Origin: Sphingobium_A sp965228065
GTDB taxonomy: Bacteria; Pseudomonadota; Alphaproteobacteria; Sphingomonadales; Sphingomonadaceae
DNA: 64,000 bases
Direction of reading: 5' to 3'
Assembly (NCBI GenBank): GCA_965228065.1
Contig: OZ245788.1
Location: 1,984,001 to 2,048,000, forward strand
The translations under genes and the position numbers were made by a program. The notes below the pieces were generated by a model, which did no database searches, had not been told where the DNA came from, and saw nothing but the letters and a program-made list of their open reading frames with translations. Shown here piece by piece: positions 51,737 through 60,285 of this stretch. Position 1 is the stretch's first letter. Each line of letters begins with the position of its first letter.

Positions 51737-52362
51737 CGCAGCATTCCCATGAGGTAGACGAAGGTGAAGACGCCGATCCAGATGACGTCGAGAAAGTGCC
51801 AGAACATGCTGAGGCACGCGACACGGCGACGATTGGCCGCGATCAGGCCGTGCCGGTTGAGCTGGACGATCAGAGTGGTCAGCCAGATGATGCCGAAGGT
51901 GACGTGCAGGCCGTGCGTGCCAACCAGCGTGAAGAAGGCCGACAGGAAGGCGCTGCGCTGCGGCGTCGCCCCGATATGGATCAGATGCTGGAATTCGTAG
52001 AGCTCGATCGACAGGAAGGCGAGACCGAACAGCCCCGTCACGGCGAGCCAGATCTGGGTCTGACGCAGCTTGTTGCGCTGCATCGACAGCATCGCGAAGC
52101 CATAGGTCATCGACGAGAAGAGCAGCATCGCGGTGTTGAGTGCGATCAGATCGAGGTCGAACAGGTCGCTGGGGCCGGGGCCGGCGGCATAATTGCCGCC
52201 GAGCACGGCATAGCATGCGAAGAGGATCGCGAAGATGAGGCAGTCGCTCATCAGATAGATCCAGAAGCCCAGCATCGTGCTGTGGCCTTCGGGATGCGGA
52301 TGCTCGTCCAGTTCGTAAAAACGGACCGGCGCGTCGTCTTGCGAAAGCGTGGCTGTGTTCAT
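51733..52362 (-). CDS. cyoC: Cytochrome bo3 quinol oxidase subunit III
   Basis: 209 residues, five transmembrane helices as expected. It contains STMLGFWIYLMSDCLIFA, the subunit III Glu in LSIELYEFQHLI, and GTHGLHVTFGIIWLTTL..RRVACLSMFWHFLDVIWIGVFTFVYLMG. It starts 5 bp after the cyoB stop. Part of the cyoABCD operon on the minus strand. Confidence 0.96.
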   Translation of the reverse strand: MNTATLSQDDAPVRFYELDEHPHPEGHSTMLGFWIYLMSDCLIFAILFACYAVLGGNYAAGPGPSDLFDLDLIALNTAMLLFSSMTYGFAMLSMQRNKLRQTQIWLAVTGLFGLAFLSIELYEFQHLIHIGATPQRSAFLSAFFTLVGTHGLHVTFGIIWLTTLIVQLNRHGLIAANRRRVACLSMFWHFLDVIWIGVFTFVYLMGMLR

Positions 52363-52366
52363 CGGA

Positions 52367-54376
52367 TCAGGCTCCGGCCGCGGCGAGCTGGCGGGTGCGC
52401 GCGTCCTCCACTGCCGCGACGGTCGCGGCGGGAATGTGGAAGTCGCGCTTGTAGTTGAAGCTGTGCAGGATCGCCCCGCCGATCAGTCCGATCAGGCTCA
52501 GCCCGGCGAGCCACCAGATATGCCAGATCAGCGCGAAGCCCAGAATTGTGCTGATGCCCGCAAGGATGATGCCCGCTCCCGTGTTGCTGGGCATGTGGAT
52601 GTCCCGGAAACCCGATTGCGGCCGTTCGGCGCCGCGCCGCTTCATATCGTGCCACGCGTCGAGATCGTGGATCACCGGCGTGAAGGCGAAATTATAGTCG
52701 GGCGGCGGCGAACTGGTCGCCCATTCGAGCGTGCGGCCATTCCACGGATCGGCAGCACCCTCGCGAAGCTGGTCGCGCCTCAGGATGCTTACCGCGAACT
52801 GGATGAGCATGGCGAGGATGCCGCCCGCGATGACCACGGCGCCGATGCCGGAGATGATGAACCAGATCTGCAGGCTGGGATCGTCGAACACCCGCATCCG
52901 CCGGGTGACCCCCATCAGGCCGACAATGTAGAGCGGCATGAAGGTGAGCCAGAAACCGACCACCCAGCACCAGAAGCTGATCTTGCCCCAGAAGACGTCG
53001 AGCCTGAAGCCGAACGCCTTGGGCCACCAATAGTTGATCGCGGCGAACAGGCCGAACAGCACGCCGCCGATGATCACATTGTGGAAATGCGCAACCAGGA
53101 ACAGCGAGTTGTGCAGCACGAAATCCGCCGGCGGCACCGCGAGCAGCACGCCGGTCATGCCACCCACGACGAAGGTGAGCATGAAGGCGACCGTCCACAT
53201 CATCGGCAAGTCGAAACGGATGCGCCCGCGATACATTGTGAACAGCCAGTTGAAGAGCTTCGCACCCGTCGGGATCGAGATCACCATGGTGGTGATGCCG
53301 AAGAAGCTGTTGACGCTGGCGCCCGATCCCATGGTGAAGAAGTGGTGCAGCCAGACCAGATAGCTCAGGATGGTGATGCACACCGTCGCATAGACCATCG
53401 AGGTGTAGCCGAAGAGCCGCTTGCCCGAGAAGGTCGAGGTGACTTCGGAGAAGACGCCGAACAGTGGCAGGATCAGGATGTAGACCTCCGGATGGCCCCA
53501 GATCCAGATCAGGTTCACATACATCATCGGCGAGCCGCCGAAGTCGTTGGTGAAGAAGTTGGTGCCGGCATAACGGTCGAGCCCGAGCAGCGCGAGCACC
53601 GCGGTGAGCACCGGGAAGGACGCGACGATCAGCACGTTCGCGCAGAGACTCGTCCAGGTGAAGACGGGCATCTTCATCAGGCCCATGCCCGGCGCGCGCA
53701 GCTTCAGGATCGTGACGATCAGGTTGATGCCGGATAATGTCGTGCCTACCCCTGCTATCTGCAGCGCCCAGATATAATAATCGACGCCGACATTGGGGCT
53801 GTAGGCAATCCCGGAAAGCGGCGGATAGGCAAGCCAGCCGGTCTGCGCGAACTCGCCGATGAACAGCGAGACCATGACGAGCACCGCGCCCGCGGTCGTC
53901 ATCCAGAAGCTGAAATTGTTGAGGAACGGGAACGAGACGTCGCGCGCGCCGATCTGCAGCGGAACGATATAGTTCATCAGGCCGGTGATGAAGGGCATCG
54001 CGACGAAGAAGATCATGATCACGCCATGCGCGGTGAAGATCTGGTCGTAATGATGGGCGTTGAGATACCCCTCCGACCCGCCGAACGCCATCGCCTGCTG
54101 CAGCCGCATCATGATCGCGTCGGCAAAGCCGCGCAAGAACATGACGAGGCCCAGGATCATGTACATGATCCCGATCTTCTTGTGGTCGACGGTGGTGAAC
54201 CATTCGGTCCACAGCCAGCCCCAGAGGCGATATTTCGTGATCAGCGCGAGCATCACGAGGCCGCCGAGCACGACCGCGGCGAAGGTGCCGATCAGGATCG
54301 GTTCGTGCAGCGGGATCGCGTCGAGCGACAGGCGGCCCCAAAAGGGGTCGGTTGCGGGGGCGGGGGGCGGGGTCAT
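52367..54376 (-). CDS. cyoB: Cytochrome bo3 quinol oxidase subunit I
   Basis: 669 residues, the length of E. coli CyoB. Heme b ligand His117 in FTAHGVIMIFF, CuB ligands in WIWGHPEVYILILP (with the proton-channel Glu) and VWLHHFFTMG, and the heme pair in LVAHFHNVIIGG. Quinol-site residues are kept (Arg82 and Asp86 in LRGFADAIMM, His109 and Gln112 in HHYDQIF), confirming a ubiquinol rather than cytochrome c oxidase. It reduces oxygen to water and pumps protons across the inner membrane. Confidence 0.98.
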   Translation of the reverse strand: MTPPPAPATDPFWGRLSLDAIPLHEPILIGTFAAVVLGGLVMLALITKYRLWGWLWTEWFTTVDHKKIGIMYMILGLVMFLRGFADAIMMRLQQAMAFGGSEGYLNAHHYDQIFTAHGVIMIFFVAMPFITGLMNYIVPLQIGARDVSFPFLNNFSFWMTTAGAVLVMVSLFIGEFAQTGWLAYPPLSGIAYSPNVGVDYYIWALQIAGVGTTLSGINLIVTILKLRAPGMGLMKMPVFTWTSLCANVLIVASFPVLTAVLALLGLDRYAGTNFFTNDFGGSPMMYVNLIWIWGHPEVYILILPLFGVFSEVTSTFSGKRLFGYTSMVYATVCITILSYLVWLHHFFTMGSGASVNSFFGITTMVISIPTGAKLFNWLFTMYRGRIRFDLPMMWTVAFMLTFVVGGMTGVLLAVPPADFVLHNSLFLVAHFHNVIIGGVLFGLFAAINYWWPKAFGFRLDVFWGKISFWCWVVGFWLTFMPLYIVGLMGVTRRMRVFDDPSLQIWFIISGIGAVVIAGGILAMLIQFAVSILRRDQLREGAADPWNGRTLEWATSSPPPDYNFAFTPVIHDLDAWHDMKRRGAERPQSGFRDIHMPSNTGAGIILAGISTILGFALIWHIWWLAGLSLIGLIGGAILHSFNYKRDFHIPAATVAAVEDARTRQLAAAGA

Positions 54377-54392
54377 GACGCTCTCGTTGTGA

Positions 54393-55577
54393 TCAGGTCA
54401 GGGGGCGGCCGGGGATCGGCGTTTCGGTCTGGACCGTCCGTTGCGGCGCGATCGATCTGCGCGGCCGCGAAAGGCCGGCACCGGTCAGCGGGGCAGAGTC
54501 GACGGGCAGGGCGGCAGCGGCTTCGACCGGCGCCATCGGCGTGGCGCAGATCGCGGCGACATAGCGGCGATCGAGCACCGGGCCGCTGCCGCGCGCGGCG
54601 AACTTGTCATAGGTCAGGTTGCGGACATTATGGACGCCGGCAAGGCCGAGGCCGCCCTTGGCATCGATCGACATCATGTCGTGCATGCACATCTTGCCCG
54701 GTTCGACGCACAGATTGACGACTGCGTCGAACAGCTGGGGATCGACCGAGGCGAAGTGGCGCACCGGTTCCTTCTCGCTGGGGCGTTCGAGCTGGAGATA
54801 GGCGGTTCGGTCGAGCGATTGACCGGCACCTTTCGCCGCATCCGCCCAGCGCGCGAAGCCATCCGCCGACAGGCTCTTCACCGCGAAGCGCATGTTCGAG
54901 AAGCCCGCGCCGGAATAATTGGCGGAGAATCCGGCGAAATTGCCTTCATGGTTGAACACGCCGTGCAGCCGGGTCTCCATGCCAGGCATCGCATAGATCT
55001 GCCCTGCGAGTGCCGGGATGTAGAAGCTGTTCATCACCGACGATGCGGAGATGCGGAACCGGATCGGGCGGTCGACGGGCACGGCCAGTTCGTTGACGGT
55101 GGCGATGCCCTGTTCGGGGTAGATGAACAGCCATTTCCAATCGAGCGCGACGACATTGACCTCGAGCGGTTTCACGTCGGCTGCGAGCGGAACCCCGGCC
55201 GCGGTGCGGGCGAGCGGGCGAGCGGGGTCGAGCAGATGCGTCGCGACCCAGGTCAGCGCGCCCAGGCAGATGATGATCAGCAAGGGGGCCGCCCAGATCA
55301 CCAGTTCGAGCTGGGTCGAATGGTCCCAGTCCGGCGTATAGGTCGCTTCTTTGTTCGCCGCGCGATAGCGCCAGGCGAAGAAGACCGTGAGCGCCATCAC
55401 CGGCACGATGATCAGCAGCATCAGTACGGTGGAGACGACGATCACATTGCCCTGCTGGCGCGCGATATCGCCCGCCGGCTCGAGCACGACCATGTTGCAG
55501 CCGGCAAGCAGCGGGATCGCCGCGAGAAGGGGGAGGAGGCGCGATGCGGGCCTGAAACGGGCGAAGCGAACGGACAT
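54393..55577 (-). CDS. cyoA: Cytochrome bo3 quinol oxidase subunit II, lipoprotein
   Basis: 394 residues from the ATG at 55577. Lipoprotein signal ending LLAGC (Cys27), then two membrane helices (VIVVSTVLMLLIIVPVMALTVFF and LELVIWAAPLLIIICLGALTWVA) and a periplasmic cupredoxin domain (WKWLFIYPEQGIATVNELAVP). The CuA cysteines and histidines are absent (FAGFSANYSGAGFSNM where cytochrome c oxidases have C-x3-C), as expected for a quinol oxidase. The C-terminus has an unusual Pro/Ala/Arg-rich tail. First gene of the cyoABCD-surf1-regB-regA operon. Confidence 0.96.
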   Translation of the reverse strand: MSVRFARFRPASRLLPLLAAIPLLAGCNMVVLEPAGDIARQQGNVIVVSTVLMLLIIVPVMALTVFFAWRYRAANKEATYTPDWDHSTQLELVIWAAPLLIIICLGALTWVATHLLDPARPLARTAAGVPLAADVKPLEVNVVALDWKWLFIYPEQGIATVNELAVPVDRPIRFRISASSVMNSFYIPALAGQIYAMPGMETRLHGVFNHEGNFAGFSANYSGAGFSNMRFAVKSLSADGFARWADAAKGAGQSLDRTAYLQLERPSEKEPVRHFASVDPQLFDAVVNLCVEPGKMCMHDMMSIDAKGGLGLAGVHNVRNLTYDKFAARGSGPVLDRRYVAAICATPMAPVEAAAALPVDSAPLTGAGLSRPRRSIAPQRTVQTETPIPGRPLT

Positions 55578-55615
55578 GAGCGTTCGGTTAGGCGCGTCAT
55601 GCTGCACCGCACATA

Positions 55616-55644
55616 GGACATTTTGTCCAATCCCGGGATTGTCC
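55616..55644. promoter_or_regulatory. Adjoining palindromes in the cyoA/MFS divergent region
   Basis: GGACA-TTT-TGTCC at 55616-55628 is followed directly by the perfect 14-bp palindrome CAATCCCGGGATTG at 55628-55641; TTGTCC is also repeated 16 bp apart. Placed 40-65 bp upstream of the cyoA start, this could bind a regulator of the oxidase operon. No factor can be named. Confidence 0.4.
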
Positions 55645-55727
55645 GGATTGACGCAGGGGAGTTTCATGACGGGGCGCCATGCCTTGCAACGACTCGTGCC
55701 GCGCGCGGCCAATATGTGGACGATCCG

Positions 55728-57056
55728 ATGACTGCCGATACCGTTCCTGTCACACAGGCCGAACGCGACGCCCGCGCGCTGAACGCGGATGGCCACCGGA
55801 TCGCGCCGGGGGAGATTGCGATCGGCGTGGTCATTGGCCGGACGTCCGAATTCTTCGATTTCTTCGTCTACGCCATCGCGTCTGTGCTGGTGTTCCCCAA
55901 GCTGGTCTTTCCGCACATGGATCCGCTGACCGGCACCTTGTGGTCCTTCGGCATCTTCGCGCTCGCCTTCATGGCGCGGCCGGTGGGCACCGCCATCTTC
56001 ACCGCGATCGATCGCGCTTATGGCCGTGGCGCCAAGCTGACCATCGCGCTGTTCCTGCTCGGTGGATCGACTGCGGCGATCGCGTTCCTGCCGGGCTATG
56101 AGAGCATCGGCATCGGCTCCGCCCTGTTGCTGGCGCTGTTCCGCATGGGGCAGGGCGTGGCGCTTGGCGGATCATGGGACGGCCTCGCCTCGCTGCTCGC
56201 GCTCAACGCGCCGGAGGGTAAGCGCGGCTGGTATGCGATGGTGCCGCAACTCGGCGCGCCGCTTGGCCTGATCGTTGCCAGCCTGCTGTTCATGTTCCTG
56301 ATCTCGTCGCTGCCGGCCGAGGACTTTCTCGCCTGGGGCTGGCGCTACCCCTTCTTCGTCGCATTCGCGATCAACGTGGTCGCGCTGTTCGCGCGGTTGC
56401 GCATCGTCGTGACGCCCGAATATGCGCGGCTGTTCGAGAATCGCGAGCTTCAGCCGGCCCGGATCACCGAAACCGTCCGATCGGAATGGCGCGTCATCGC
56501 CGCGGGCGCCTTTGCGCCACTCGCCAGCTTCGCCATGTTCCACATGGTCACGGTCTTCCCGCTGTCCTGGGTGTTCCTGTTCACCGAAGAGACGCCGGTC
56601 CGTTTCCTGATCATCGAGGCGATCGCGGCGGGGCTCGGCATCGTCGCGATCGTCGCCTCGGGTTATCTGGCGGACCGGTTCGGGCGCCGTGCCGTGCTCG
56701 GCGTGACAGCAGCGGCGATCGCGGCGTTCAGTGGTTTCGCCCCCCAGCTGCTCGATGCGGGCGAGTTCGGCGAAGCGGCCTTCATGTTCGTGGGCTTCGT
56801 CCTGCTCGGCCTGTCGTTCGGCCAGTCTTCGGGCGCGCTGTCGTCCAGTTTCGGTCCGCAGCATCGCTATACCGGATCGGCGCTGACCTCCGACCTCGCC
56901 TGGCTGTTCGGCGCCGGCTTCGCGCCCTTGGTCGCGCTGTGGCTGTCGAGCGAATTCGGCCTGCTCGCGGCTGGCGCCTATCTGCTGTCGGGCGCGATCG
57001 GGACGTTGGTGGCGTTGTGGTTCAACCGGGAGCTGGGGCGCAATATCGGCGGGTGA
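55728..57056 (+). CDS. MFS transporter (metabolite:H+ symporter type)
   Basis: 442 residues from the ATG at 55728; the open frame from 55623 starts in the cyoA promoter region. Twelve hydrophobic segments can be traced. Marks of the MHS subfamily (proline/betaine/dicarboxylate transporters) are GRTSEFFDFFVYAIASVLVFPKLVFP, ALAFMARPVGTAIFTAIDRAYGR, LFRMGQGVALGGSWDGLASLL and GYLADRFGRRAVLG. Substrate unknown. The WDG(L) following the first-half signature replaces the more usual GGE-type motif of this family. Confidence 0.9.
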   Translation: MTADTVPVTQAERDARALNADGHRIAPGEIAIGVVIGRTSEFFDFFVYAIASVLVFPKLVFPHMDPLTGTLWSFGIFALAFMARPVGTAIFTAIDRAYGRGAKLTIALFLLGGSTAAIAFLPGYESIGIGSALLLALFRMGQGVALGGSWDGLASLLALNAPEGKRGWYAMVPQLGAPLGLIVASLLFMFLISSLPAEDFLAWGWRYPFFVAFAINVVALFARLRIVVTPEYARLFENRELQPARITETVRSEWRVIAAGAFAPLASFAMFHMVTVFPLSWVFLFTEETPVRFLIIEAIAAGLGIVAIVASGYLADRFGRRAVLGVTAAAIAAFSGFAPQLLDAGEFGEAAFMFVGFVLLGLSFGQSSGALSSSFGPQHRYTGSALTSDLAWLFGAGFAPLVALWLSSEFGLLAAGAYLLSGAIGTLVALWFNRELGRNIGG

Positions 57057-57060
57057 TCAA

Positions 57061-57145
57061 TCGTCATGGCGAGGAGCGAAGCGACGAAGCCATCCAGTGA
57101 TGTCAGGCATCGAACTGGATTGCTTCGCTACGCTCGCAATGACGA
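57061..57145. repeat. Interspersed inverted repeat of about 85 bp
   Basis: TCGTCATGGCGAGGAGCGAA at one end and GCTACGCTCGCAATGACGA at the other are imperfect complements, with CATCCAG/CTGGAT further in. It lies between the stops of the convergent MFS and thiolase genes, where it may act as a terminator. It resembles dispersed elements known from many alphaproteobacteria. Confidence 0.65.
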
Positions 57146-57157
57146 TCAAAGCCACTC

Positions 57158-58330
57158 CTAAAGCCGCTCGACGATCGTCACATTCGCCATCCCACCTGCC
57201 TCGCACATCGTCTGCAGGCCATAACGCATGCCATGGGTGTGGAGTGCCGAGACCAGGGTCGCCATCAGCTTCGCGCCGCTGCCGCCCAGCGGATGGCCAA
57301 GCGAGATCGCGCCGCCATGCACGTTCATCCGCTCGGGATCGGCGCCGAGCGCCTTGGCCCAGGCGAGAGGGACGGGCGCGAAGGCCTCGTTCACCTCGTA
57401 CAGGTCGATATCGCCGATCGTCATGCCCGCGCGGGCCAATGCGCGTTCGGTGGCGGGGATCGGCGCTTCGAGCATGATTACGGGATCATGGCCCATCACC
57501 GACATATGGTGGATGCGCGCCAGCGGCTCGACGCCCAGCGCCTTCAGCCCGGCCTCGCTGGCGATCACGAGCGCCGCGGCGCCGTCGCAGATCTGGCTGG
57601 CATTGGCCGCGCTGATCCGTCCGCCCTCCTGCAATAATTTGACCGAGGCGATGCCCTCCAAGGTCGCATCGGCGCGGATGCCTTCGTCGCGATCGTGACG
57701 GACGGCGCTGCCGTCGGCGAGCGTCACGTCGAGCGGCACGATCTCGCGCGCGAAATGGCCGGCGGCGGTCGCAGTGGCCGCGCGGCGGTGACTTTCGAGC
57801 GCATAGGCATCGAGCGCGGCGCGGTCGAAGCCGTATTTCTCGGCCATCATCTCCGCGCCCTTGAACTGGCTGAACGGACCCTCTCCATAGCGGGCATCGA
57901 CTCCGGGGCTGCGATAGCTGCCGAAGCCGTGCTGGGCGGGCAGCGTCCAGGGCAGGCCCATCGGCACGCGTGTCATGCTTTCGACGCCGGCGGCGACGAT
58001 CACGTCCATCAGCCCGGCCTGGACGGTCGCGGCGGCGAAATGGATCGCCTGCTGCGAGGATCCGCATTGGCGGTCGACGGTGGTGCCGGGAATCGATTCG
58101 GGCAGGCCGGCGGCGAGCACGGCATTGCGGCCGATATTGGCTCCCTGCTGTCCGCCGGGGCAGGCGCAGCCCATGATGACGTCCTCGATCAGCGCGGGAT
58201 CGGCGCCCGTGCGCTCGATGGCGGCGCGCACGATCGCGCCGGCCAGATCGGCGGGGTGCATGCCGGCGAGCCGGCCATTGCGCTTGCCCCCTGCGCTGCG
58301 CGCGACCGATGCGATATAGGCTTCACCCAT
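57158..58330 (-). CDS. Acetyl-CoA acetyltransferase (thiolase)
   Basis: 390 residues. Thiolase active site is complete: Cys89 in TVDRQCGSSQQAIHFAA (acyl acceptor), His in GGAISLGHPLGGSGAKL and Cys in GLQTMCEAGGMAN near the C-terminus. It cleaves a 3-ketoacyl-CoA (or condenses two acyl-CoAs). Its promoter region holds the palindrome at 58359 that also occurs upstream of the CoA-transferase and enoyl-CoA hydratase genes, which supports a joint catabolic role. Confidence 0.94.
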   Translation of the reverse strand: MGEAYIASVARSAGGKRNGRLAGMHPADLAGAIVRAAIERTGADPALIEDVIMGCACPGGQQGANIGRNAVLAAGLPESIPGTTVDRQCGSSQQAIHFAAATVQAGLMDVIVAAGVESMTRVPMGLPWTLPAQHGFGSYRSPGVDARYGEGPFSQFKGAEMMAEKYGFDRAALDAYALESHRRAATATAAGHFAREIVPLDVTLADGSAVRHDRDEGIRADATLEGIASVKLLQEGGRISAANASQICDGAAALVIASEAGLKALGVEPLARIHHMSVMGHDPVIMLEAPIPATERALARAGMTIGDIDLYEVNEAFAPVPLAWAKALGADPERMNVHGGAISLGHPLGGSGAKLMATLVSALHTHGMRYGLQTMCEAGGMANVTIVERL

Positions 58331-58358
58331 GTTGCGGCTCCTCGTCCCGATGGCATCA

Positions 58359-58380
58359 ATTTTGCCCTATAGGTCAAAAT
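58359..58380. promoter_or_regulatory. Operator-like site C, palindrome around TTTTGCCCTATAGGTCAAAA
   Basis: A 22-bp inverted repeat with 10 of 11 positions paired, 29 bp upstream of the thiolase start and directly before the promoter-like repeat of the luciferase-family gene. It is the best of the three sites of this pattern and probably the operator for both divergent genes. Confidence 0.6.
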
Positions 58381-58381
58381 C

Positions 58382-58426
58382 TCATTGCCAAGGCGTCGCG
58401 TCAAGCGCATTATCCAAATGAATTAG
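58382..58426 (+). promoter_or_regulatory. Promoter-like repeat, copy 1 (TTGCCA-N17-CATTAT)
   Basis: 45 bp matching 63387-63431 at 41 positions. Both hexamers are identical in the two copies, and all four differences fall in the 17-bp spacer, as expected of a conserved promoter. The downstream CCAAATGAATTAG is also identical. It would drive the luciferase-like gene at 58499. Confidence 0.65.
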
Positions 58427-58498
58427 GCGCGTCGTTCGGAAAAGTGGGAACCGGTTTTCCGATCAAACGACGCGAAAACAAATACGTCGGAGGATGCT

Positions 58499-59404
58499 AT
58501 GATCTCGGACTTGATGCTTGGGACGAACCTGTATCGCTTTCCGGGCTTTGGCCCCGAACTCGAACCACTGATCGGTTTCGTGAAGCGATCGGAAGAAATC
58601 GGCTTCGATCGCATCCGCCTGCTCGACCATGTCGTCGGCATCGTCGCGGAGCGCCATGGCGGCATCGCGCAGACTCCCTATACCGACAAGAGCACGATCC
58701 GTGAGGTCTTCACGCTGATGGCCTATCTGTCGGCGATCACCACGCGCATCCATTTCGTCACCGGCGTGCTCGGCCTGCCGCAGCGCCAGACGGTGCTGGT
58801 CGCCAAACAGGCGGCGGAGGTCGACATCCTCTCCGGCGGCCGGCTGACGCTGGGCGTCGCGGTCGGTTACAATCCGCTCGAATTCGAGGCGATGGGCAGC
58901 GATTTCAAGACGCGCGGCAAGCGGTTCGAGGAACAGATCGATGTGCTGCGCCGACTGTGGACGGACAATGACGTCAGCTATGACGGCGAATGGCACAAGT
59001 TCCAGGACGTCAGCCTGTCGCCGCGCCCGATCCAGCGGCCGATCCCGCTCTTCTTCGGCATGGGCCGCACGATCGCGCCGATCCCGCCCGACGTCGTGCT
59101 GCACCGCGTCGGCCGGCTCGCCGATGGCTGGCTGCCGATCTTCAAACCCGATGCCGAGGGGCAGATCGCCGTCGACAAGGTCAATGCCGCCGCGGTCGAG
59201 GCCGGGCGTAATCCGGCCGATATCGTGATGGAGATGACGCTCAACGTCACCGGGCTCGACAAGCAGCAGATCCTCGACGAGATCCGCATCCGCCGCGATT
59301 TCGGCGTGCGATCGATCAATTTCAGCCTGCCAGGCACGAGCGCGGCGGAGCATCTCGAAGCGCTCGAGCGGCTGGGCGAGGTGCTCTACGCCGGCGGGGA
59401 TTGA
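58499..59404 (+). CDS. Luciferase-like (LLM) oxidoreductase, probably F420-dependent
   Basis: 301 residues with GGAGG nine bases before the ATG. TIM-barrel LLM signatures are LIGFVKRSEEIGFDRIRLLDHVV, RIHFVTGVLGLPQRQTVLVAKQAAEVDILSGGRLTLGVAVGYN and KTRGKRFEEQIDVLRRLW. GVGYNP-type segments and the missing FMN phosphate motif favour the F420-dependent subgroup. The genes for FO synthase and F420:NADP oxidoreductase a few hundred bases away on the other strand support F420 as cofactor. Likely role: redox step in the same catabolic scheme as the thiolase; substrate unknown. Confidence 0.87.
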   Translation: MISDLMLGTNLYRFPGFGPELEPLIGFVKRSEEIGFDRIRLLDHVVGIVAERHGGIAQTPYTDKSTIREVFTLMAYLSAITTRIHFVTGVLGLPQRQTVLVAKQAAEVDILSGGRLTLGVAVGYNPLEFEAMGSDFKTRGKRFEEQIDVLRRLWTDNDVSYDGEWHKFQDVSLSPRPIQRPIPLFFGMGRTIAPIPPDVVLHRVGRLADGWLPIFKPDAEGQIAVDKVNAAAVEAGRNPADIVMEMTLNVTGLDKQQILDEIRIRRDFGVRSINFSLPGTSAAEHLEALERLGEVLYAGGD

Positions 59405-59431
59405 GGTCTTCGGGCTCGCAAAAGCCCGTTC

Positions 59432-59551
59432 GTGTCGAGCGCAGTCAAGACACGTAGCGCGGGGCTCTGATCGTCCCTCGACTTCTCCGCGAAGCGGAGA
59501 AGTTTATCCTGAGCGCCTGCCTTCGCAGGCAGTCGAAGGGCTCGGGACAAA
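59432..59551. repeat. Repeat-rich intergenic stretch with nested hairpins
   Basis: It contains CTTCTCCGC-gaa-GCGGAGAAG (59482-59502) and GCCTGCCTTCGCAGGC, in a context (GTGTCGAGCGCAGTC ... GCAGTCGAAGGGCTCGGGAC) resembling dispersed repeats of many GC-rich proteobacteria. It lies between the stops of the convergent LLM and F420-reductase genes. Confidence 0.5.
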
Positions 59552-59576
59552 CGGTGTGTTGTAGGATTTTGGGCCA

Positions 59577-59606
59577 ACGTCATTCCGGCTTTCGCCGGAA
59601 TGACGT
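59577..59606. repeat. Interspersed palindrome, second copy of ACGTCATTCCGGC-TTTC
   Basis: Perfect 13-bp inverted repeat with TTTC loop, the same element as at 21457-21484. It is 8 bp beyond the stop of the F420:NADP oxidoreductase gene and may terminate it. Confidence 0.8.
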
Positions 59607-59613
59607 GGTTGGA

Positions 59614-60285
59614 TCACCCCCGCGGAATGCCCGTGATCCGGATGCCCGCACCCGGCACTTTGTAGCGCTGGTTGAGCGAGATCAGCACGGAGGTCAGCCC
59701 CTCGCTCACCACCGAATTGGCGAGCACGCCGCCATTCCATGCGCCGAGCCCGATCGCCTGCGCCAGGCCGACGACGAGGTCGGTCGCCTCGCGATCGTCG
59801 CCGCAGACGATCACGTCGCAGTCGATCTCCGCATCCAGCTTCTTCAGGTGATGGGCGGAGATGTTCTGAAAGGCTGAGATCACCTTCACATCATCGCCCA
59901 GCATCGTCTGGATCGCCTCGACGGCCGATCCGCCGTCGGGCAGCTGCACGCGGTTCACCTTGGGCGGCACCAGCGGCACGGTCACGTCGATCAGGATCTT
60001 GCCTGACAGATGCTCGCGGACCTCCTCGACCGTCGCGCGCTGCCCGGCATAGGGCACGGCGAGCACGACGATCTGCGCGGCGGCGGCGGCTTCGGGATTG
60101 CCGGATCCGCTGACGGTCTCGCGGCCCAGCGTCTCGTTCATCTCCGCGGCCGCCTCAATCGCCTTTTCGGGCGAGCGGCTGCCGATCAGCACCGGATAGC
60201 CCGCATGCGCCCAGCGCAGCGCAAGCCCGCTGCCTTCCTTGCCCGTGCCCCCCAGCACGGCGATTGTGGGGCGGTCATCCTGCAT
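59614..60285 (-). CDS. npdG: F420-dependent NADP oxidoreductase
   Basis: 223 residues. N-terminal Rossmann motif AVLGGTGKEGSGLALRWAHAG and GSRSPEKA, whose Ser/Arg favour NADP. VVLAVPYAGQRATVEEV, DVTVPLVPP and ISAFQNISAHHL are characteristic of the archaeal and actinobacterial Fno/NpdG family. It passes hydride between NADPH and coenzyme F420, supplying reduced F420 to LLM enzymes. The start overlaps the end of fbiC by 11 bp, so the two are translated from one message. Confidence 0.93.
   Translation of the reverse strand: MQDDRPTIAVLGGTGKEGSGLALRWAHAGYPVLIGSRSPEKAIEAAAEMNETLGRETVSGSGNPEAAAAAQIVVLAVPYAGQRATVEEVREHLSGKILIDVTVPLVPPKVNRVQLPDGGSAVEAIQTMLGDDVKVISAFQNISAHHLKKLDAEIDCDVIVCGDDREATDLVVGLAQAIGLGAWNGGVLANSVVSEGLTSVLISLNQRYKVPGAGIRITGIPRG

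Noticed and set aside
49978..55616. Long plus-strand frames opposite regB and the cyo genes
   Set aside because: The encoded proteins are rich in Arg/His/Asp/Gln with no hydrophobic cores, typical of the antisense of membrane-protein genes.
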